This document shows positions 38,987 through 45,629 of a DNA stretch of 64,000 nucleotides, in pieces. The stretch lies in the NCBI RefSeq assembly GCF_030818485.1, contig NZ_JAUTAJ010000004.1, forward strand, positions 558,001-622,000, written 5' to 3'. The stretch is from Pseudoroseomonas cervicalis (lineage in GTDB: Bacteria; Pseudomonadota; Alphaproteobacteria; Acetobacterales; Acetobacteraceae). The position numbers and the translations under genes are program-made. The notes beneath the pieces are model-generated. The model was not told the origin of the DNA. It ran no database searches and was given only the letters and a program-made list of their open reading frames with translations. Position 1 is the stretch's first letter. Each line of letters starts with the position of its first letter.

Positions 38987-41757
38987 CGGCTCCGCTTGGT
39001 TTTGGGGGCGGCGTCGGGCGGCGCGGGCAGGCGCTGGCGCAGATCGTGCCAGCCCTCCCACGGGTCGCGGCGCTGCCGCGCCAGCCGCTTCGGCACGGTC
39101 TCCAGCGTGAAGGCCAGCGGGTCCAGGCCCGGCTTCACCTCGCGCCAGGCGAGCGGCGTCGCCACCGGCGCGCCCGGCCGGGCGCGCGGCGAGAAGCTGG
39201 CCACCGCCGTGGCGCCGCGCCCGTTGCGCAGCCAGTCGATCAGGATGCGGCCGCGCCGCTTCGCCTTGGAGACGGTGGCGACGAAGCGGCGCGGCGCGGC
39301 GGCCGACAGCGTCTCGGCGATGCCGCGCGCGAAATCGCGCAGCGAATCCCAATCCGCCCCCGGCGCCAGCGGGGCGACCAGATGCAGCCCCTTGCCGCCG
39401 CTGGTGCGGCAGAAGCTCTCCAGCCCGATGCCCCGCAGCGCGTCGCGGATGTCGCGCGCCGCCTGCACCACATCGTCGAAGACCACGCCCTCGCCAGGGT
39501 CGAGGTCCAGCACCAGCCGGTCCGGCTGGTCGGGCTCGGATTCGGGCGCGCCCCAGCCATGCAGCTCGATCGCCGCGAGCTGGGCGCAGGCCAGCAGCCC
39601 GTCCAGGCCATCCACCGCCAGATAGGGGTCGCCCTGGCTCTCCCCGGCGCGCAGGGCGGGCGGGTTGCCGCGCATGGCGTGCTTCTGAAAGAAGCTCTCT
39701 CCGTCGATACCCTCCGGGCAGCGCAGCAGGGCCAGCGGCCGCTGGGCGATGCCGGGCAGGGCATGCTCCGCCACGGCGCGCCAGTAATCGGCCAGATCCT
39801 GCTTGGTGATGCCGGGCCAGAGCTCACGTTCGGGATGCGTCAGCCGTGGCGCGGCCGGGTCGCCCTTGCCCTTTCCGGCCGCGCGCGCCGGGCTGGCACG
39901 GGCCGGTTTCGTGGGGGGCGGCTCGGGCGGGTCTTCCGGCGCGGCGCGGGCGCCGCCGCGCGTGGCGGGCAGCCGGTGTTCCTTGCCCTCGGCCTCCACC
40001 ACGGCGCGGCGCACCTGGCCGGCGCGCTTGTCCTCCCGCAGGCCCAGGAAGACGGCCTGCCGTACCCGTCCGGCGGCGGTCCAGCCGATGAAGCGGATCT
40101 CGGCCACCAGCTCCGGCCGCACCCAGTGGATCGCGCGCTCCGGCGGGTCGCCGGCATGGCGCAGCGCCGGGCGGCCGGCGGCGAGCCGGTCCAGGCGGCG
40201 GCGCAGATCGCGCAGCGTGCCGGCATCGAAGCCGGTGCCGACGCCGCCCGCATAATGGAGCGCGCCGTCGAGGTCGTAATAGCCCAGATGCAGCGCGCCG
40301 AAATGCTGGCGGCTGCCGGCGGGGGGCGTCCAGCCCAGGATCACCAGCTCCTCCCGCCCGCCGCATTTCAGCTTGCGCCAGGCGGTGCTGCGGCCGGCGG
40401 CGTAGGGTGCGTCGGCGCGCTTGCTGATGATGCCTTCCAGCCCCATGGCGCAGGCGCGGGCCCGCATCGCCTCGGCCTGGCCTTCGACATGGTCGCTGTA
40501 GCGCAGCCGGTCGTCGAAGCCGACCAGCCGCTGCAGCGCCGCCTTGCGCGCCACCAGCGGAGCGCGGCGCAGATCCCAGCCCTCCCAGTGCAGCAGGTCG
40601 AACAGATAGAGATGCAGCCCGCCGGTGCGGCCCTCCGACAGGGCTTTCTGCAGATCGCCGAAGGAGGAAAGCCCGTCGCGCCGCAGCGCCACCAGCTCGC
40701 CATCCAGGAGCGCGTCGCGCGGGCCCAGCGCCTCGGCGGCTTTCGCCAGCTCCGGCAGGCGGTGGGTCCAGTCCTGCGCGCCGCGGGTGATCAGCCTTGC
40801 CTTGCCGCCCTGCAGCCGCAGCAGGATACGGTAGCCATCGAACTTCACCTCGCTGAGCCAGCCGGGCTCCTCGGGCAGTTCGGTGGCCAGGCTCGCCAGC
40901 TGCGGGCGCGCCTCCTTCGGCAGGCCGGCGCGGCGGGCGCCGGGGGCAGGGGGCGTGTCCGGGCGGGCGGGGGCGGCGCGGCCTTTCGTCCCGGGTGCCG
41001 CCGGCCGGCCGGGGGCGGTCGCCTGGGCGGCGATCCGGGCGGGGGTCGCGCCGGAGCCACGCGATGATCCTTTTTCCGCGGCCCGCGACGCTGCCTTGCG
41101 GGAGGCCTCCCGCGTCTCTGCCGACGCCGTCCCGCTGGCACGGCCTGCCTGGCCCCGGCTGGCGACGGGCTTGCCGCCCCGCGCCCGGCCTGGCGCCGGT
41201 GGCGCTTCGATCGCTGCCTCCAGCCGCGCCGCATCGGCGCCGGGCTGGACGAAATCGTCGCGCTCCTTGATCAGCAGCCAGTTCTCACCCTTCTCCCGCC
41301 CGCGTGGCGCCATGCGCACCAGCACGAAGCGGCCCCGCAGCCGGCGGCCCTCCAGGGTAAATTTCAGCTCGCCCCTGGCCAGGGCGGCGGCGGGGTCGGC
41401 CGGGCCGTCCCACCGGCCATAATCCCAGCGCTCCACCGTGCCGGCGCCATACTGGCCCTCCGGGATGGTGCCGGCGAATTCGGCATAGGCGAGGGGATGG
41501 TCCTCGGTGCGCACCGCCAGGCGCTTGTCGGCGGGGTCCAGGGAGGGCCCCTTCGGCACCGCCCAGCTCCACAGCACGCCGCCATGCTCCAGGCGGAAAT
41601 CCCAGTGCAGGCGGCGCGCATCATGCTTCTGCACGACGAAGATGGGCGGGCGGCGGCCGGCGCGAGGCGCGGCGGGGCCGGGCTCCGGCGTGCGGTCGAA
41701 ATGCCGTTTCTGCCGGTAGCGCTCCAGGCTCGGCGCGGGGGACGGCGAAGCCGCCAT
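38983..41757 (-). CDS. ligD: multifunctional ATP-dependent DNA ligase D
   Basis: 924-residue NHEJ end-processing and sealing enzyme with order phosphoesterase-ligase-polymerase. Residues about 15-170 are the 3'-phosphoesterase (FVVQKHDARRLHWDFRLE; EGQYGAGTVERWDYG). A low-complexity Ala/Arg/Gly/Pro linker covers about 175-290. The ligase domain begins with WLSEVKFDGYRILLR, whose lysine takes AMP, and includes DGELVALR and LEGIISKRADAPY. The primase-like polymerase domain (about 640-924) has LTHPERELWPGITKQDLADY, LVLDLDPGEGV and GGKGLHLVAPL. It is translationally coupled to ku. Confidence 0.96.
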   Translation of the reverse strand: MAASPSPAPSLERYRQKRHFDRTPEPGPAAPRAGRRPPIFVVQKHDARRLHWDFRLEHGGVLWSWAVPKGPSLDPADKRLAVRTEDHPLAYAEFAGTIPEGQYGAGTVERWDYGRWDGPADPAAALARGELKFTLEGRRLRGRFVLVRMAPRGREKGENWLLIKERDDFVQPGADAARLEAAIEAPPAPGRARGGKPVASRGQAGRASGTASAETREASRKAASRAAEKGSSRGSGATPARIAAQATAPGRPAAPGTKGRAAPARPDTPPAPGARRAGLPKEARPQLASLATELPEEPGWLSEVKFDGYRILLRLQGGKARLITRGAQDWTHRLPELAKAAEALGPRDALLDGELVALRRDGLSSFGDLQKALSEGRTGGLHLYLFDLLHWEGWDLRRAPLVARKAALQRLVGFDDRLRYSDHVEGQAEAMRARACAMGLEGIISKRADAPYAAGRSTAWRKLKCGGREELVILGWTPPAGSRQHFGALHLGYYDLDGALHYAGGVGTGFDAGTLRDLRRRLDRLAAGRPALRHAGDPPERAIHWVRPELVAEIRFIGWTAAGRVRQAVFLGLREDKRAGQVRRAVVEAEGKEHRLPATRGGARAAPEDPPEPPPTKPARASPARAAGKGKGDPAAPRLTHPERELWPGITKQDLADYWRAVAEHALPGIAQRPLALLRCPEGIDGESFFQKHAMRGNPPALRAGESQGDPYLAVDGLDGLLACAQLAAIELHGWGAPESEPDQPDRLVLDLDPGEGVVFDDVVQAARDIRDALRGIGLESFCRTSGGKGLHLVAPLAPGADWDSLRDFARGIAETLSAAAPRRFVATVSKAKRRGRILIDWLRNGRGATAVASFSPRARPGAPVATPLAWREVKPGLDPLAFTLETVPKRLARQRRDPWEGWHDLRQRLPAPPDAAPKTKRSR

Positions 41758-41776
41758 CGCCGCCTCCCGCCCCGGC

Positions 41777-42070
41777 TCAGCGCTTGGCGGGCGGCGGCTC
41801 GACCGGCTCGGCCGTGCCGTATTGCGTGCCCGGGAATTCCTTGTGCGCGGTGGGCGGCACCGGGCGCGGCTGCGGGTCCTCGCGCGGCGGCGCCTCCGGC
41901 GGCGGCGGGCTGGGCGCGGGCGGCGCCTCGGCCGGCCGCTCCGGGATGCTGGGCGGCGGCTGCGGCGTCTCCGGCGTCAGCTGCGCGCGGCGCGTCTCGG
42001 CCTGGCCGGCATGGGTGCTGGCCTGGCCATCGCCGGCGGGCGGGCGGGGCGGCTGTCGGGTGTCGGACAT
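41777..42070 (-). CDS. small proline-rich hypothetical protein
   Basis: 97-residue protein of low complexity (about a third proline, with Gln, Ala and Glu), with no TM or signal. I consider it real because AAGGAGGATCC lies at the right distance before ATG 42070. It sits 19 bases upstream of ligD in the same direction. The C-terminus HKEFPGTQYGTAEP is the only non-repetitive part. The family is not recognised. It is probably co-transcribed with ligD-ku. Confidence 0.6.
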   Translation of the reverse strand: MSDTRQPPRPPAGDGQASTHAGQAETRRAQLTPETPQPPPSIPERPAEAPPAPSPPPPEAPPREDPQPRPVPPTAHKEFPGTQYGTAEPVEPPPAKR

Positions 42071-42131
42071 GGCGGATCCTCCTTGCAGAACGGGTGCGGC
42101 GGCCGGGGCGCCCGCGGGCGCCGCGCGGCCG

Positions 42132-42335
42132 TCAGCGCGATGCGGCCAGCCGCAGCTCGCCCAATGGACGCCCCGCCTGCTCGGCCGCGGCCGGCAGGCC
42201 CTGGCCGAGCCGCAGCGCGGCCTCCCGCACCGAGGCGCGATGCGCGGCCAGGCGCTGCGCCAGCGCCGCCCGCAGCGCGTAGGACGGGCTGTCTTCCTGG
42301 GTTTCGGAAAGCGGCGCGAAGCGGGTCAGGGGCAT
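42132..42335 (-). CDS. small hypothetical protein
   Basis: 67-residue predicted helical protein (YALRAALAQRLAAHRASVREAALRLG) starting at ATG 42335, with only a weak upstream purine stretch. It lies in a run of small same-strand genes in the stress island. No family is recognised; it could be spurious, but the frame is clean and spacing to neighbours is regular. Confidence 0.45.
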   Translation of the reverse strand: MPLTRFAPLSETQEDSPSYALRAALAQRLAAHRASVREAALRLGQGLPAAAEQAGRPLGELRLAASR

Positions 42336-42401
42336 CAATCGGGTTCCAGGTGGGATCTCGGCCTCGGCGACTGCCGGCGCGGGACCGCGCCGGCCGGTGC
42401 G

Positions 42402-42701
42402 TCAGGCCTCGCCGGCGGCCGGCTCGCTGGCGGAGCGGCCGGTCTTGCTGTGGGTCGCCTGGCCGCCCTTGCGGCCGGCCTGCGCCGCCAGGCTGCGGTC
42501 GCGGGAGAAGGAACGGTCGGCCGCCTTGACCGCCTGGCCGCCCTTGCGGCCGGCCTCGGCGGCGAGGCTCGGATCCTGGGCGAAGCTGCGCTTGGCCGCG
42601 GGCACGGACTGGCCGCCCTTGGAGGCGATGCTGCGCTGCTTCTCCTGGTCCATCGAGGCGAAGCCCTGCTTGCCGCCGCCGCTGCTGCGAGTCTGACTCA
42701 T
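42402..42701 (-). CDS. KGG-repeat stress-induced protein (con-10/YciG type)
   Basis: 99-residue hydrophilic protein with three KGG motifs: SIASKGGQSVPAAKRSFAQD, EAGRKGGQAVKAADRSFSRD and QAGRKGGQATHSK. These short repeats mark the general-stress KGG/con-10 family (YciG, GsiB relatives), thought to be desiccation or stress protectants. I prefer ATG 42701, with AGGAG seven bases upstream, over ATG 42707. A good EcfG-type promoter lies about 80 bases upstream (42783-42807). Confidence 0.85.
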   Translation of the reverse strand: MSQTRSSGGGKQGFASMDQEKQRSIASKGGQSVPAAKRSFAQDPSLAAEAGRKGGQAVKAADRSFSRDRSLAAQAGRKGGQATHSKTGRSASEPAAGEA

Positions 42702-42782
42702 GGTCATGCTCCTGTCGCTGGCCCCGCGCCGGGGCCGGTGGGGTTGAAGGGGCCGGGCATCGCGACGCCCAGGCTTCCGACC

Positions 42783-42807
42783 AACCGCCCCGCTTCGCTC
42801 AAGTTCC
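42783..42807 (-). promoter_or_regulatory. EcfG-type promoter upstream of the KGG-protein gene
   Basis: Minus-strand GGAAC (42803-42807), 16-base spacer, then GGTT (42783-42786). The alphaproteobacterial general-stress consensus is GGAAC-N16/17-CGTT, so one base differs. The start codon is 82 bases downstream. Confidence 0.65.
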
Positions 42808-42873
42808 CGCCCTGCTGGCGCTGCTGCGGAAAAACCGGCCGGTTCACGCCTGTGTGACCCGGGATGGGGACAG

Positions 42874-43077
42874 TCAGGTGCTCAGCACCGCCGAGAAGAT
42901 GAAGCCCAGCACCACCAGGACCAGGGAGATCAGCAGCACCCAGCGGACGCGGCCGAGGGTGACGCCCTGCCGGGCCTCGTTGGTGGGGATGGGCTTGTCC
43001 GGCATCGGCGCCGCGTGGTGGCCGGGCGGCGGCTCGATGACGCGCTCGCGGGCAGGCTTGTCGCTGGTGTCGCTCAT
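42874..43077 (-). CDS. small single-pass membrane protein, hypothetical
   Basis: 67-residue protein with a hydrophilic N-terminal half and one C-terminal TM (VRWVLLISLVLVVLGFIFSAVL). It starts at ATG 43077 with GAGGGAG upstream. The family is not recognised. It is divergent from the PRC-barrel gene. A weak stress-type promoter candidate (GCAAC-N16-CTTT on the minus strand, 43129-43153) lies upstream. Confidence 0.65.
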   Translation of the reverse strand: MSDTSDKPARERVIEPPPGHHAAPMPDKPIPTNEARQGVTLGRVRWVLLISLVLVVLGFIFSAVLST

Positions 43078-43195
43078 GGCGGCAGGCTCCCTCGATCGTG
43101 CCAGGGGGTACTCCCTGCGCTGGGGGAAAAAGCCTGGCGCCGCTTGAAGTTGCACCGCCGGGCCGGGGCGGGGGGGCTGCGCCACGCGGCGCCGC

Positions 43196-43220
43196 GGAAC
43201 CGCGGGCGGGCCGCCGCGTT
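43196..43220 (+). promoter_or_regulatory. perfect EcfG-type promoter of the PRC-barrel gene
   Basis: GGAAC at 43196-43200, 16-base spacer, CGTT at 43217-43220: an exact match to the general stress sigma consensus of Alphaproteobacteria. It lies 39 bases before the PRC-barrel start codon. Confidence 0.75.
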
Positions 43221-43258
43221 GCAGCGACATGGCCGCAACAGCGACAGGAGGCCCCGAC

Positions 43259-43696
43259 ATGTCCGGCAGCAGCCCCGCAACCCCGCCCCTGGCCCCCGAT
43301 ACCGGCGGCGCGCCGCCGCCGCTCGATCCGCCGCGCGGCGCGCCGCTGATCGCCTCCGACCGGGTCGAGGGCACGGCGGTCTACGACCCCTCCGGCAACA
43401 GGCTCGGCGCCATCGAGACGCTGATGATCGACAAGGTCGAGGGCCGCGTCGAATACGCCGTGCTGAGCTTCGGCGGGTTCCTGGGCTTCAACACCTCGCA
43501 CTACCCGCTGCCCTGGGACCGGCTGCGCTATGACACCGGGCTCGGCGGCTATGTGGTCGATGTGACCGAGGCGCAGCTTTCCGCGGCGCCCTCCTATCCG
43601 CAGGACCAGCCGGTGGACTGGTCGGATCATGGCTGGGGGGAGAAGCTGCGCGGCTATTACGGGCCTTCGCCCTATGGCTCGCGCGACGGGCTCTGA
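43259..43696 (+). CDS. PRC-barrel domain protein
   Basis: 145-residue protein with a proline-rich N-terminus and a PRC-barrel at about residues 32-105 (LIASDRVEGTAVYDPSGNRL, then a segment with KVEGRVEYAVLSFGGFLG). The C-terminal HGWGEKLRGYYGPSPYGSRDGL is aromatic-rich. The start at ATG 43259 has AGGAGG seven bases upstream. PRC-barrel proteins of this kind are common members of alphaproteobacterial stress regulons; the molecular role is unknown. It carries the best sigma-EcfG promoter in the window. Confidence 0.9.
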   Translation: MSGSSPATPPLAPDTGGAPPPLDPPRGAPLIASDRVEGTAVYDPSGNRLGAIETLMIDKVEGRVEYAVLSFGGFLGFNTSHYPLPWDRLRYDTGLGGYVVDVTEAQLSAAPSYPQDQPVDWSDHGWGEKLRGYYGPSPYGSRDGL

Positions 43697-43708
43697 GCCC
43701 ATGCGAAA

Positions 43709-43730
43709 GGGGAGGGCGCGCGCCCTCCCC
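43709..43730. terminator. palindromic hairpin between PRC-barrel and sigma factor genes
   Basis: Perfect 22-base palindrome with GGGGAGGGCGC and GCGCCCTCCCC arms between convergent genes. There is no T run, so efficiency is uncertain. Confidence 0.5.
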
Positions 43731-43775
43731 AAATGTCGTCCGCAGGATGCGCCCCCGGGCGGGGCGGCGCGCCGC

Positions 43776-44327
43776 CTAGCTGGCCAGCCGGCGGCGCTCC
43801 TCCAGCGAATGGCTGCGGTGGAATCGCGGCGCCGGCTGGCGCGTCGCATTCTCCTCCTCGAGCAGGGCGTAGAGGGCGGAGCGCGCCCGGTGCACCCGGC
43901 TCTTCACCGTGCCCACCGCGCAGCCCAGCACCTTCGCCACATCCTCGTAGGGCAGGCCGGAGCCGGCCACGAGGGTGAGGATCGAGCGGTGATCCTCCGG
44001 CAGGCGGTGGAAGATGCGCTGGAAATCGGACAGCTCCAGCCCCTCATCCTGGCGGGCGGAGACGGTGATGCGCTCCAGCTCGCTATCGTCCATCTCCCGC
44101 GTCAGCCGCCGCTTCGCCACGAATTCGTTGAGGAAGCGGTTGCGCAGGATGGTGAAGGCCCAGGCCTTGAAATTGGTTCCGGGCTGGAAGCGGTCGGCGG
44201 AATTGAGCATCCGCACCACGGCGTCCTGCACCAGGTCATCCGCATCATGCCGGTTGCGCGTCAGGGACCGGGCATAGGCGCGGAGATCGGGCAGGCAGGC
44301 GAGCAGTTCATCTTCGATCGGCGCCAT
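43776..44327 (-). CDS. EcfG-like RNA polymerase sigma factor (general stress response type)
   Basis: ECF sigma factor of 183 residues. Region 2 is DLRAYARSLTRNRHDADDLV plus FQPGTNFKAWAFTILRNRF. Region 4 is LPEDHRSILTLVAGSGLPYE plus VLGCAVGTVKSRVHRAR. These are hallmarks of the EcfG class, which drives the alphaproteobacterial general stress response. I start at ATG 44327 (MAPIEDELLAC). The ATG at 44351 would be almost leaderless given the promoter at 44362-44386. phyR and nepR, the usual partners, are not adjacent. The surrounding KGG, PRC-barrel and DUF2383 genes carry matching promoters. Confidence 0.88.
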   Translation of the reverse strand: MAPIEDELLACLPDLRAYARSLTRNRHDADDLVQDAVVRMLNSADRFQPGTNFKAWAFTILRNRFLNEFVAKRRLTREMDDSELERITVSARQDEGLELSDFQRIFHRLPEDHRSILTLVAGSGLPYEDVAKVLGCAVGTVKSRVHRARSALYALLEEENATRQPAPRFHRSHSLEERRRLAS

Positions 44328-44361
44328 TTTGACCTGATTTGCTGACTGCATTGCCGGTTCA

Positions 44362-44386
44362 AACGTGCCGCCGGAGGGGGAGTTGC
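44362..44386 (-). promoter_or_regulatory. EcfG-type promoter of the sigma factor gene (autoregulation)
   Basis: Minus-strand GCAAC (44382-44386), 16-base spacer, CGTT (44362-44365): one mismatch to GGAAC-N16-CGTT. Its position just before the gene suggests that the sigma factor activates itself. Confidence 0.55.
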
Positions 44387-44555
44387 GACCCGCCGGCCAC
44401 AGCGGGTGCGAAACGAAAGCGCGAAACCCCTCCACACGCGGATGTTAGGCGCACGTTAAGATGCTGCGCTGCGGCGACCCGATCGCGCCCGCCGGTGGTC
44501 GGCGGGCGGCGCCGCAGCCAGGGCGGCCGCGCCGCCCCAGCAGGAGAGTTCCCCC

Positions 44556-45473
44556 ATGTATCTCGACCGTCCCGTCGCCGCCCAGGACCTGCCCGCCAGC
44601 CGCCAGGGCAGCCTGCAGGCGCGATTCGACAATCTGTCCCTGCGGCTGGAGGAGCAAAGCCGCAGCCTCTGGTGCCACATGACCCCCGCCGGCAAGCCCA
44701 GCTACACCATGGCGCTGATGCGCGACGTGCACGCCATGCAGCACCATGTGGCGGCGCAGTTCTCGGCCAGCGCCACGCCGCCGGCCGATTGGTTCGTCAT
44801 GGCCTCCGCCGTGCCCGGCATCTACAATCTGGGCGGCGACCTGGCGCATTTCGCCGAGCGCATCCGCTCCCGCGACCACGAGTCGCTGGTGCGCTACGGC
44901 CATGTCGCGGTGGAGGCGATCCACCGCAACCACATCGCCTTCGGCCAGCCCATGGTGACGCTGGCCCTGGTGCAGGGCGACGCGCTGGGCGGCGGCTTCG
45001 AGCATGCGCTCTCCTTCGACATGATCGTGGCCGAGCGCAGCGCCAAGCTCGGCCTGCCGGAGGTGCTGTTCAACATGTTCCCCGGCATGGGCGCCTACAG
45101 CTTCCTCTCCCGCCGGATCGACCGGCGCCGGGCGGAGGCGCTGATCAGCTCGGGCCGCATCCACAGCGCCGAGGAGCTGCACGAGATGGGCGTGGTCGAC
45201 ATCCTGGCCGAGGATGGCGAGGGCGAGACGGTGGCGCGCGAATACATCGCCCGGCATGCCCGCAAGCACAACGCGCTGCTGACCATGCTGCGGGCGCGCC
45301 GCCGGGTCGACCCGGTCACGCTGGAGGAGCTGCGCGACGTGGTCGAGATGTGGGCCGCGGCGGCGATGAATCTGGGCGAGGCCGACCTGAAGAAGATGGA
45401 CCGGCTGGTGGCGGCGCAGGACCGGCGCCTGGCCGCCATGGGCTCGCCCGGCTACGCGACCGCGGCCGAATGA
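44556..45473 (+). CDS. rpfF: RpfF-type DSF synthase (crotonase family)
   Basis: 305-residue crotonase-fold enzyme matching RpfF, which makes diffusible signal factor (cis-2-unsaturated fatty acids) by dehydrating 3-hydroxyacyl-ACP and releasing the acid. Diagnostic stretches: VPGIYNLGGDLAHFAERIR (87-105), LVQGDALGGGFEHALS (138-153), GLPEVLFNMFPGMGAYSF (166-183). The two catalytic glutamates of Xanthomonas RpfF (E141, E161) correspond to E149 and E169, with the same 20-residue spacing. AMNLGEADLKKMDRLVAAQDRR at the C-terminus also matches. It starts at ATG 44556 behind CAGGAGAG. It is convergent with the RpfC-like kinase gene. Confidence 0.9.
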   Translation: MYLDRPVAAQDLPASRQGSLQARFDNLSLRLEEQSRSLWCHMTPAGKPSYTMALMRDVHAMQHHVAAQFSASATPPADWFVMASAVPGIYNLGGDLAHFAERIRSRDHESLVRYGHVAVEAIHRNHIAFGQPMVTLALVQGDALGGGFEHALSFDMIVAERSAKLGLPEVLFNMFPGMGAYSFLSRRIDRRRAEALISSGRIHSAEELHEMGVVDILAEDGEGETVAREYIARHARKHNALLTMLRARRRVDPVTLEELRDVVEMWAAAAMNLGEADLKKMDRLVAAQDRRLAAMGSPGYATAAE

Positions 45474-45485
45474 GCCGGCATCGCG

Positions 45486-45517
45486 CCGGCGCGCCGGGAC
45501 CCCTCCCGGCGCGCCGG
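45486..45517. terminator. GC hairpin between rpfF and the kinase gene
   Basis: Perfect 14-base stem (CCGGCGCGCCGGGA/TCCCGGCGCGCCGG) with a CCCC loop, 13 bases past the rpfF stop and between convergent genes. There is no T run. Confidence 0.5.
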
Positions 45518-45629
45518 TGGTTGTGGGGTTGCGGGCGGGCGCCGGCCGGGCCGGTGCCCGGCGGCGGGGAGGCGGGCGCGGCGGCACCGGGGGAGCCCGC
45601 CGCGACACCGTCGCCGCGCCGCGGCGGGC

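Noticed and set aside
39046..41067. Long plus-strand frame opposite ligD
   Set aside because: No recognisable domain; the opposite strand encodes a full LigD with all catalytic motifs.
44352..44555. Small RNA or leader peptide upstream of rpfF
   Set aside because: The gap holds the sigma-gene promoter and GC-rich sequence, but no stable terminator hairpin or coding frame that could be defended.
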